Assembly: GCA_024275635.1 (NCBI GenBank)
Contig: JAJRYT010000083.1
Coordinates: 1 to 45,557, forward strand
Direction of reading: 5' to 3'
Length of the DNA: 45,557 bases
Origin: Chloroflexota bacterium
GTDB taxonomy: Bacteria > Chloroflexota > Anaerolineae > Promineifilales > Promineifilaceae
Position numbers and translations under genes: made by a program. Below, piece by piece: positions 39,335 to 45,557 of the stretch (the stretch's first letter is position 1; every line of letters starts with the position of its first letter). A model generated the notes under the pieces. That model saw nothing but the letters and a program-made list of their open reading frames with translations. It ran no database searches and was not told the origin of the DNA.

Positions 39335-41401
39335 ATGACCGAACATAAATACCAGGTGACTGTGCCTGATGTGGACCATTGGCGGGCTATGGTCAAGTGC
39401 CAGGCGGCCTGCCCGGTTAACACTGACGCGCGTGGTTATGTAACGGCCGTTGCCCGCGGTGAGTTGGAATTGGGTTATGAGATCGCCCATGATCCTAACC
39501 CGCTTTCGACAGTGTGCGGCCGTATCTGCGGCGCGCCCTGTGAAACCGCCTGCCGCCGCGGCGACATTGGCCCCGATTTGAAACCCATCGCCATTCGGCC
39601 GCTCAAGCGTGTTCTTACCGAACGCCATGGTCCCGAGGCCGGCCACCGCCTGCCGGGGCGTATCGTGTCCTCATCTATTATTACCCTGGACACGATTGAC
39701 GCCACGATTGGCTGGGGCGACTTTACGCCCAACCCCAGCCTTGACTCCGGCTGCCGCACCGTACCGGGAACCGGCGCACCTCAGCTTTATTCACCTGTGC
39801 GTTGGTCGCGCAATGAACTGCAAAAACTGGCGGCACAAGCTGACCGCAAGAAGGGCAAGGTGGCCGTCATTGGCGCTGGGCCATCCGGCTTAACCGTGGC
39901 CCACGACATGGTCCTCTTGGGCCACGAAGTGACGGTTTTTGAAGCCGGGCCAAAAACCGGCGGGATGATGCGTTATGGCGTGCCGGTGTATCGTTTTGAG
40001 CAGGAGGCGATGGATTTGGAAATCGAGTCCATCCTCGATCTAGGCGTTGACATGCGTTACAACGCGCCCATTGGCCAGGAGATAACCCTGGCCGACCTGC
40101 GCCGCGACTATGACGCGGTCTTTTTAGGCATTGGCTTGATGAAGGGACGGATGATTAATATTGAGGGGGCGCAGTTGGACGGGGTAATAACGGCCGTCGA
40201 CCTGCTTCTTAACTACAACCTGGGTTACAAAATTACCCTGGGCAAGAGAGTCCTCGTCATTGGCGGCGGTGATGTGGCCATGGATGCGGCGCGAACGGCG
40301 TTGCGTTTGGGTCAGGTCACAGCCGAGCAAAAAGCTGCCCTCCGCGATACCGAAGCCCGCGTTGAGGAGGAATCAGAAACGGTCAGCACGGCGCTGGATG
40401 TGGCCCGAACCGCCCTCCGCCTCGGCGTCGCCGACGTCAGAATGATTTCTCTGGAAGATTGGGATGAACTGCCGGCCTCGGAATTTGAAATTGAAGAAGC
40501 GCTGGAAGAAGGGATTCAACTCACGCCGCGTAAAGGACCGAATCGGATTATCGGGCAGGATGGCAAAGTGACCGGGTTGGAAATGATTGATGTGGCCTCG
40601 GTGTTTGATGAGAACGGCCGTTTCAACCCCCAATTCAAACCGGGCACGGAGACAATTTGGGATTGCGATACCGTCATCATGGCCATCGGTCAGCAGGCTG
40701 ATTTGGAAGCGTTGGGCGGGGCCGACGACGTGCGCATTTCGCCGCGCGGCCTGGTCGAAATAAACGCCGAAAACGGCCAGACTTCGGCTCCGGACGTCTT
40801 CGCCGGCGGCGATGTTGCTTACGGCCCCCGTTTGATTATTGACGCCGTTCGTCATGGCCATTTGGCCGCTCTGGGTATGGAAGAATATATCCAACACCGT
40901 CCTCTCAAAGTCACCGTCAATACCGAATGGACAAACTTGCCCAACCACGTCATGTTTGAAAACTGGACCAAATTAGCGCGGCGACCGGTTCCTTCCCTGC
41001 CCGTTGATCGCCGCACCGGTATTTCGGTCGTTGATTTGGGTTATTCTGAGGATGAGGCAACTGAACAGGGTAGCCGCTGCCTGGAATGCAGCGTCAATAC
41101 CATTTTTGATGGGACAAAATGTATCCTTTGCAATGCCTGCGTGGATGTTTGCCCCTGGGACTGCTTAAAAATTGTCACCCTTGACCAGATTGACAACGGT
41201 AACATGTTTGCTGAGGTAGTCGAGGCGCAGTTGGGAGATCCCTTAACCGCTTATCTGGCCGAAGGACAGCCAACCGTAGCGGCGATGCTCAAAGATGACG
41301 CAGCATGTACTCGCTGCGCCCTGTGCGCCCACCGCTGCCCCACCGACGCGATTACCATGGAAGCGTTCCGGTTTGAAGAAGTTTTGGCGTATGGAGATTA
41401 A
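39335..41401 (+). CDS. GltD/NfnB-like FAD-NAD(P)H oxidoreductase with 2x[4Fe-4S] C-terminal ferredoxin domain
   Basis: A 688-residue oxidoreductase. An N-terminal iron-sulfur domain (Cys22, 26, 61, 65, 69, 73) is followed by an unusual insertion of about 50 residues (110-165), then the FAD-binding GAGPSG (180-185) and the NAD(P)-binding GGGDVAMDAARTALRLG near 312-328. The second Rossmann fold carries an insertion that duplicates ARTALRLG 38 residues later (see findings). A C-terminal two-[4Fe-4S] ferredoxin domain spans about 580-675 (CILCNACVDVCPWDC and CTRCALCAHRCPTD). Relatives (GltD, NfnB, PreT) transfer electrons between NAD(P)H and iron-sulfur or amidotransferase partners. No glutamate synthase large subunit is nearby, so its partner here is probably the cytochrome b/ferredoxin fusion. 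Confidence 0.88.
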   Translation: MTEHKYQVTVPDVDHWRAMVKCQAACPVNTDARGYVTAVARGELELGYEIAHDPNPLSTVCGRICGAPCETACRRGDIGPDLKPIAIRPLKRVLTERHGPEAGHRLPGRIVSSSIITLDTIDATIGWGDFTPNPSLDSGCRTVPGTGAPQLYSPVRWSRNELQKLAAQADRKKGKVAVIGAGPSGLTVAHDMVLLGHEVTVFEAGPKTGGMMRYGVPVYRFEQEAMDLEIESILDLGVDMRYNAPIGQEITLADLRRDYDAVFLGIGLMKGRMINIEGAQLDGVITAVDLLLNYNLGYKITLGKRVLVIGGGDVAMDAARTALRLGQVTAEQKAALRDTEARVEEESETVSTALDVARTALRLGVADVRMISLEDWDELPASEFEIEEALEEGIQLTPRKGPNRIIGQDGKVTGLEMIDVASVFDENGRFNPQFKPGTETIWDCDTVIMAIGQQADLEALGGADDVRISPRGLVEINAENGQTSAPDVFAGGDVAYGPRLIIDAVRHGHLAALGMEEYIQHRPLKVTVNTEWTNLPNHVMFENWTKLARRPVPSLPVDRRTGISVVDLGYSEDEATEQGSRCLECSVNTIFDGTKCILCNACVDVCPWDCLKIVTLDQIDNGNMFAEVVEAQLGDPLTAYLAEGQPTVAAMLKDDAACTRCALCAHRCPTDAITMEAFRFEEVLAYGD

Positions 41402-41436
41402 CGAGGAAAATTGAGACAAAAAGATTGGAGACCAGG

Positions 41437-41482
41437 GACTGGAGACTAGAGATTTCCAGTCGCCAATCTCTAGTCTTCAGTC
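41437..41482. repeat. 18-bp inverted repeat ahead of cytochrome b6
   Basis: Positions 41437-41454 and 41465-41482 are complementary with one mismatch, built of words such as GGAGACTAGAGATT shared with 12912-12958. The loop (TCCAGTCGCC) resembles the loops of the hairpins at 2731 and 3591. It is part of the same dispersed hairpin family. The binding site AGGAGG of the next gene lies outside it. Confidence 0.85.
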
Positions 41483-41507
41483 TCTAATCTCGAAATTAGG
41501 AGGATTC

Positions 41508-42251
41508 ATGTCAAAGTTGCAAGATTTTATCGTCAACTCCCGGGTTTGGCGCTCATTTTTCCGTCATGGGTGGCCGGACAATCCCTTGGATCGTTCCCTG
41601 GTGATGACAAGCAATATTTTCTTTCACCTGCATTCGGTGAAAGTAAGCCGCAAAAGTTTACGCTGGTCATACTCGCTGGGTTTAGGGATTATTTCAGCCA
41701 TTGTGTTTGCCGTGCTGACCATTACGGGCCTGCTGCTCATGTTTTACTATGCTCCGACTGTTGAGCGGGCGTATGGCTACATCATCACACTGCAAACGCT
41801 GGTTCCCTTTGGGCAGCTACTGCGTAATCTGCACCGCTGGAGCGCTCATTTGATGGTGTTGGTAGTGGTCATGCACATGGCGCGTGTGTTTTACACGGGA
41901 GCCTACAAGCCGCCGCGCGAATTCAACTGGGTGGTTGGCGTTATCCTGCTGCTACTGACGTTGGGAGCCAGCTTTACCGGCTACCTGCTGCCCTGGGATC
42001 AGCTGGCTTATTGGGCGATTACGGTGGGAACCAGTGTGGCCGCTTATGAACCGATGATGGGGTCTACCGTGAAGGCGTTTTTGCTGGGTGGCCCGGAGGT
42101 CGGGCAGGAGGCGCTGACTCGCTTTTATGCCTTGCACATTATGCTGATTCCGTTGGGGATTGGCTTGTTGACTTCTTTGCACATCTGGCGTGTGCGTAAA
42201 GATGGCGGTTTGGCGGCTAATGCTGTAAAAGATGGAGGCAACAATGAGTAA
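41508..42251 (+). CDS. petB: Cytochrome b6-like subunit of the Rieske/cytochrome b complex
   Basis: A 247-residue diheme cytochrome b with four membrane segments, the N-terminal half of the bc/b6f core. Heme ligand pairs are in NLHRWSAHLMVLVVVMHMARVF and FYALHIMLIPLGIGLLTSLHIW. The quinol-site PWD-type signature appears as LLPWDQLAYWAI. The split of cytochrome b into b6 and subunit IV, seen here and in the next gene, resembles b6f complexes. AGGAGG lies 5 bases before the ATG. The last 8 bases overlap the subunit IV start. Confidence 0.93.
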   Translation: MSKLQDFIVNSRVWRSFFRHGWPDNPLDRSLVMTSNIFFHLHSVKVSRKSLRWSYSLGLGIISAIVFAVLTITGLLLMFYYAPTVERAYGYIITLQTLVPFGQLLRNLHRWSAHLMVLVVVMHMARVFYTGAYKPPREFNWVVGVILLLLTLGASFTGYLLPWDQLAYWAITVGTSVAAYEPMMGSTVKAFLLGGPEVGQEALTRFYALHIMLIPLGIGLLTSLHIWRVRKDGGLAANAVKDGGNNE

Positions 42252-42969
42252 CGCGCAGGATCAAGAACCGTTTGAAAAGAGCAAGAGCCATTCCAAAACC
42301 TATTCGCTAGTTGAGTTGGTGCGCGCCCCGACGACGATGGCCGATCATGGCCCTGATGAATCGATATTTTCATTCCCTGTTGTGGCGCTGTTGGAGTCGC
42401 TGCTGACATTAGGGGTTGTGGCTTTCCTGGTCATTATGTCGCTGGCGATTAATGCGCCGTTGGAGGAAATTGCGAACCCTAATACGACTACGGATCCTGC
42501 GAAAGCGCCCTGGTATTTTATGGGGTTGCAGGAGTTGTTGGAGCATGGTCATCCGACGTTGATGGCGGTGTTGATGCCAACGTTGATGGTTTTGTTTGTG
42601 ATGGCGATTCCGTATCTGGATAATGTGCGCGAGGGAGCCGGAGTTTGGTTTACGTCGAAAAAGGGGAAGAAGATTACGCTGTATACGGCCGTTTACACCC
42701 TTATCGCCATGCCTACCTATATTTTCCTGGATTCAACCTTCCCTTTGCGGGAGATTTTACGAGGGCAGTTGCCCGACTTCATCCTGCAGGCCGCTTTCCC
42801 CGGCTTGATCATGACGGTGATCGTTTTGCTGCCCCTTGTTTTTGTCTGGCGTACAAAACCGACGCCGCGCGAATGGGTGATGACGTTATTTACCATACTC
42901 TTTGTGGGCGCTATTGTCTTTACCCTGACCGGCTTCTTGTTCCGCGGCCCTGGCTTTAAACTATACTGA
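42244..42969 (+). CDS. petD: Cytochrome b subunit IV-like protein
   Basis: The C-terminal half of a split cytochrome b. A 241-residue protein with a soluble start and four hydrophobic segments: around 45-65, 95-120 (LMAVLMPTLMVLFVMAI), 145-165 and 180-205. A PxxPWYF-like segment (DPAKAPWYFMGLQELLEH) corresponds to the PEWY quinol-site loop, though the Glu is shifted. The start ATG 42244 has GGAGG 5-9 bases upstream and overlaps cytochrome b6. No separate cytochrome f or c1 follows, which leaves the triheme cytochrome at 43704 as its electron acceptor. Confidence 0.9.
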   Translation: MSNAQDQEPFEKSKSHSKTYSLVELVRAPTTMADHGPDESIFSFPVVALLESLLTLGVVAFLVIMSLAINAPLEEIANPNTTTDPAKAPWYFMGLQELLEHGHPTLMAVLMPTLMVLFVMAIPYLDNVREGAGVWFTSKKGKKITLYTAVYTLIAMPTYIFLDSTFPLREILRGQLPDFILQAAFPGLIMTVIVLLPLVFVWRTKPTPREWVMTLFTILFVGAIVFTLTGFLFRGPGFKLY

Positions 42970-43043
42970 CCCTGGAATATGCCCGGCGGTTATAGTCCCT
43001 GGGACAATTTATAGGAATGTGCAGTGAGTCATGAGGGATAAGG

Positions 43044-43158
43044 GTTCGTTCAAAATTAACTTTGCAGTTTGCTGGTAATTGGTAATTGAGTAATTGGGTA
43101 ATTACCAGTTACCAATTACCTGGTTACAATTTTTCAAACGCCAAAGTTATGAACGAAC
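43044..43158. repeat. Nested inverted repeat between subunit IV and Rieske genes
   Basis: Outer arms GTTCGTTCA (43044-43052) and TGAACGAAC (43150-43158), with AACTTTG (43058-43064) and CAAAGTT (43142-43148) just inside, flank an inner hairpin of GGTAATTG and ACCAATTACC words (about 43073-43120). The plan, outer arms around an unrelated inner hairpin, matches 12978-13112 and 44993-45092. It interrupts an otherwise tight operon by 240 bases; the rest of the gap has no gene. Confidence 0.85.
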
Positions 43159-43209
43159 GCGCCCTAAGGAACAGTTTGTTCATTATTCATTGTTAATTGG
43201 AGATCGCAC

Positions 43210-43695
43210 ATGAGTGAGAATCAAACAAAGAAAACGATGTCGCGGCGGAAGTTTCTGGGCATCGCCTGGGGCGGTTCGCTGGCGTTGGTATTTGGACAGG
43301 CCGCTTTAGCGCTGCTGAAATTCATCAAGCCGGTGAGCGCGGGCGGATTTGGCGGCGAAATTTATGCTGGGAAGGTGGAAGAGTTTACCATTAACAGTAT
43401 CAATCGAATATTGGCCGGACGCTTTTTCATTTCCCGCACAGAAGATGGCATTTTGGCTCTCTGGCAAAAATGCACGCATCTGGGCTGTGCCGTTCCCTGG
43501 GTGGAAGAGGAAGGTCAATTTCATTGTCCCTGTCATGGTTCGCTTTACAACAGGGTCGGTGAAGTCACTGGCGGACCGGCGCCGCGCCCCCTGGACTTAT
43601 TCCCCGTCGCCATTCGCAGCGGCGAAGTTTGGGTGGATACCAGCCAGCCAACAGAACGGAAAGGTTTTGATCCTTCGCAGTTGACCGGGGCATAA
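43210..43695 (+). CDS. Rieske [2Fe-2S] protein
   Basis: A 161-residue exported iron-sulfur protein. A twin-arginine signal (SRRKFLG) precedes a hydrophobic anchor (about 18-38). Rieske box I is CTHLGC with Cys88 and His90 as ligands, and box II is CPCHGS with Cys106 and His109. The second cysteines (93 and 108) form the stabilising disulfide. It transfers electrons from quinol at cytochrome b to a c-type cytochrome. GGAG lies 8 bases before the ATG. It belongs to the complex encoded upstream and is followed 8 bases later by the triheme cytochrome gene. Confidence 0.95.
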   Translation: MSENQTKKTMSRRKFLGIAWGGSLALVFGQAALALLKFIKPVSAGGFGGEIYAGKVEEFTINSINRILAGRFFISRTEDGILALWQKCTHLGCAVPWVEEEGQFHCPCHGSLYNRVGEVTGGPAPRPLDLFPVAIRSGEVWVDTSQPTERKGFDPSQLTGA

Positions 43696-43703
43696 GGGAG
43701 ACT

Positions 43704-44846
43704 ATGATGAAAAACGAGAATTATGATCGCTATATGATCGTAGGGCTGGTTCTGACACTGATTATGTTGGGCAGCCTGGGTTTCTATTGGTTTGGAGAAA
43801 CGGCCCGCCTGGCGGAAGCTTCCGGATCATTTGCCGATGAACGGGTGAATCGCGGCCGGGAAATTTATACGGAGCAATGTATTTCCTGCCATGGCGCCCA
43901 GGGTGAAGGGGGCGTTGGCCCCGCTCTGAATAACCGGACGTTGTTGAAGAATACGTTAGATGCGGTGTTTTTCTCCATTGTGCGGTCGGGTGTGCCCAAT
44001 ACCCAGATGCCGGCCTGGAGTGTGGATTTTGGCGGCCCGTTAACGGATGAGGATGTGAAGGATGTGGTGGCTTTTGTCCGTGCCTGGGAACCGACGGCGC
44101 CGGTGATTGAGCCGGTGGTTTTTGAGCCGGATGCGGCGCGCGGGGCTTTACTCTTTTCTTCAACTTGCGCCTTGTGTCATGGTGAAAATGGAATGGGCGG
44201 CGATGACGCCCCGGCCCTGAATGATCCCGCTCGGCTGGCTTCGTTGGAAGATAATTGGTACCGGGATGTGATCAGAAACGGCCGTCCTGCCAAAGGTATG
44301 CCTACCTGGGGAACAGTCCTCGCGCCGAACCAGGTGGAGGATGTGGTTGCTTTGATTGACGCCTGGCGTGAAGGGACGGAGGTGGAAGCGGAATTTTCGG
44401 TGACTGATTTGCTGGCTTCGGCTGTTTTCTCTTTGAAGGAAGATGACCCGGAGAGCGCCGCCGTTCACGTTGACCGGGCATTGCTGGTGGCGGAAGGAGC
44501 CGGGGCTGAGGTGCTGCGTAATGCGGCCGTTCAATTGTCAGGCAAGGACAATGCCGGGGCTTTAGTGACTTTGGAAGCGCTGGCGGCGCAGTGGCCTATT
44601 GGCGACTCGGCGGCTGGCGGTGAAATTTACAAAACCTACTGCCTGCCTTGCCACGGCGCTGAGGGCGAGGGCGGTATTGGTTTACCGCTGAATCCGAGTG
44701 AGTTTGTAGGGGCCAGCACGACACCAGAACTGGTGGAATTCATCCTGGTCGGTCGGGAAGGGACGGCAATGGCGGGGTTTGACGGCCGTTTATCCGAAAC
44801 CGAGATCGCTGATGTGATTGCCTTTCTACGTTTGTGGCAGCCGTAA
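43704..44846 (+). CDS. Triheme cytochrome c, membrane anchored
   Basis: A 380-residue protein with an N-terminal membrane anchor (about 12-30) and three cytochrome c domains. The heme sites are Cys59-x2-Cys62-His63, Cys155-x2-Cys158-His159 and Cys313-x2-Cys316-His317, each followed by G-[EA]-x-G-x-GG, the class I style of small cytochromes. Between the second and third domains, residues about 228-295 are alpha-helical without heme motifs (DDPESAAVHVDRALL...), a TPR-like spacer. It is the last gene of the island and is likely the cytochrome c1-like acceptor for the Rieske protein, passing electrons to the ba3 oxidase or a soluble cytochrome. Confidence 0.92.
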   Translation: MMKNENYDRYMIVGLVLTLIMLGSLGFYWFGETARLAEASGSFADERVNRGREIYTEQCISCHGAQGEGGVGPALNNRTLLKNTLDAVFFSIVRSGVPNTQMPAWSVDFGGPLTDEDVKDVVAFVRAWEPTAPVIEPVVFEPDAARGALLFSSTCALCHGENGMGGDDAPALNDPARLASLEDNWYRDVIRNGRPAKGMPTWGTVLAPNQVEDVVALIDAWREGTEVEAEFSVTDLLASAVFSLKEDDPESAAVHVDRALLVAEGAGAEVLRNAAVQLSGKDNAGALVTLEALAAQWPIGDSAAGGEIYKTYCLPCHGAEGEGGIGLPLNPSEFVGASTTPELVEFILVGREGTAMAGFDGRLSETEIADVIAFLRLWQP

Positions 44847-44868
44847 CCGGCTTGTTGTAACAGACAGG

Positions 44869-44908
44869 AACAAAGCCCCAAAGGAAACCAATCCTTTGGG
44901 GCTTTGTT
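44869..44908 (+). terminator. Terminator of the respiratory island
   Basis: AACAAAGCCCCAAAGG (44869-44884) and CCTTTGGGGCTTTGTT (44893-44908) form a perfect 16-bp GC-centred stem with an 8-base loop, followed by ATTGG. It starts 22 bases after the last stop. The T run is short because the T-rich part is in the stem, but position and symmetry support termination. Confidence 0.8.
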
Positions 44909-44910
44909 AT

Positions 44911-45092
44911 TGGAGCCTGGCGAATTTTCAGACCTGCGGGCCTTCGCAAATTTGGATTGACATGTGCCTCTGAAAATTGATAACCAACAGCGCTAGTACC
45001 GTAACTTTCTAAAAATATAGGGTGATTTTGTAAATCGCCAGCCTGGGCGAATTGCAAATTCACCCTACAAAATCATAAAGTTGAGGTACTAG
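44911..45092. repeat. Two adjacent inverted-repeat elements
   Basis: The first begins GGAGCCTGGCGAATTTTCAGA, nearly identical to 16919-16938. Its AATTTTCAGA (44923-44932) is mirrored by TCTGAAAATT (44969-44978). The second (44993-45092) is nested. Outer arms CTAGTACCGTAACTTT and AAAGTTGAGGTACTAG match at 14 of 16 positions, and the inner arms AGGGTGATTTTGTAAATCGCC and GGCGAATTGCAAATTCACCCT at 18 of 21. The pair makes this gene-free tail a repeat island. Confidence 0.85.
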
Positions 45093-45557
45093 TTGTTGAG
45101 AATTGATTATTAACCAAAACAATTAGAAGATTCTGCACCAAATAGGCCATGTTAATGCCCGCTCTCTGTGGGCCGCGCAGCCCAAATCGCCTCTCAGCCG
45201 CTTTAGGCGCGAATCCGACGATTAAACCTCCCGGAGGTTCTCCCGGTTGGCAGTCACGGCCGTTTTTCCCTCTCTCATTCCTCCCCAGTACGCCATAAGT
45301 CAAACTGAACAAGCTGAAATATGTGGCTCTTTAGGATTACATGGGGTTGACACCAAATGTAGGGGCGGTTCGTGAACCGCCCCTACCAGGTATATCGATC
45401 ACCCCGCGAAATCCTAAGCTCGACTTTGTACATTCCTAACAGATTGCTTCCAAACCGTACTCGACCGCGTGGGTTTGTATTCAAATAATATTTGCATGTC
45501 ACCCTTTTTATGCGATGTTCAAATATTCGTACTCGAGTAAAGTTGCATTGACTAAAA
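45093..45557. repeat. Gene-free tail with ITR-bounded mini-element at 45325-45420
   Basis: GGCTCTTTAGGATTACATGGGGT (45325-45347) and ACCCCGCGAAATCCTAAGCT (45401-45420) are imperfect inverted ends. The interior holds the perfect hairpin GTAGGGGCGGTTC/GAACCGCCCCTAC (45359-45386). The ends match the 16993-17121 element, but the interior is unrelated to it and closer to 23452-23520. From 45093 to 45324 and after 45421 I see no convincing gene. A minus-strand frame at 45073-45312 overlaps the repeat and is not supported. Confidence 0.8.

Noticed and set aside
45073..45312. Minus-strand ORF of 79 codons
   Set aside because: It overlaps the nested repeat at 44993-45092 and has no binding site or recognisable domain.
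1..45557. Amber codon reassignment
   Set aside because: Two genes have in-frame TAG, but other genes such as the ABC ATPase (804) and megasynthase (23559) end in TAG normally.

Overview
This window (about 55% GC by eye) reads as a chromosomal segment of a Chloroflexota bacterium, probably Anaerolineae or a relative. The placement is inferred from gene content and style: a COG4586-type ABC exporter, Chloroflexota-like GNAT proteins and LuxR-type regulators, and a ba3-type oxidase beside a b6f-like complex. No rRNA, tRNA, CRISPR array, transposase or phage gene was seen. Two genome-style features stand out. The octamer ACGGCCGT recurs about 65 times by hand count, mostly inside genes. Most intergenic gaps hold perfect or near-perfect inverted repeats or short tandem repeats, some of which run into coding sequence.

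Layout. 1-800: a small uncertain ORF, then a promoter-structured RNA-terminator unit. 804-3579 (+): a three-gene ABC-2 exporter. 3623-5308 (-): release factor 3. 5668-8155 (-): a promoter, a 26-codon leader ORF, two tandem terminators, then HAD hydrolase, membrane protein and double-GNAT genes. 8322-12753 (-): a three-domain serine/threonine enzyme (dehydratase, dehydrogenase-like, SerK/ParB-like), a GNAT gene cut by an in-frame TAG, a receiver protein and a Trm112-like protein. 13181-16816: a methyltransferase, an HprK-like P-loop protein and a lipoprotein with three DsbA-like domains. 17411-22150 (+): pth, mfd and a small unknown protein. 22195-23151 (-): a tyrosine-recombinase-fold protein lacking most catalytic residues. 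23559-28175 (+): a 1538-residue megasynthase (fatty acyl-AMP ligase, carrier protein, class III aminotransferase, acyl-ACP reductase). 28647-31428 (+): a two-component pair whose regulator carries an in-frame TAG.

31631-44846 (+) is a 13 kb respiratory island: a degenerate receiver, two SCO proteins, ba3-type oxidase subunits IIa, II and I, a cytochrome b/ferredoxin/MvhD-like/cytochrome c fusion, a lipoprotein cytochrome c, a GltD/NfnB-like flavoprotein with iron-sulfur domains, cytochrome b6 and subunit IV, a Rieske protein and a triheme cytochrome c. My reading is that reducing equivalents from NAD(P)H or ferredoxin enter through the flavoprotein and the fusion, pass through the Rieske/cytochrome b complex and the c-type cytochromes, and end at the ba3 oxidase.

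The strongest candidates for undescribed biology are this island with its fusion protein, the megasynthase predicted to make long-chain amines, and the three-domain serine enzyme. The ACGGCCGT repeat, the family of mini-elements with variable interiors, and the leader-peptide attenuator are also notable.
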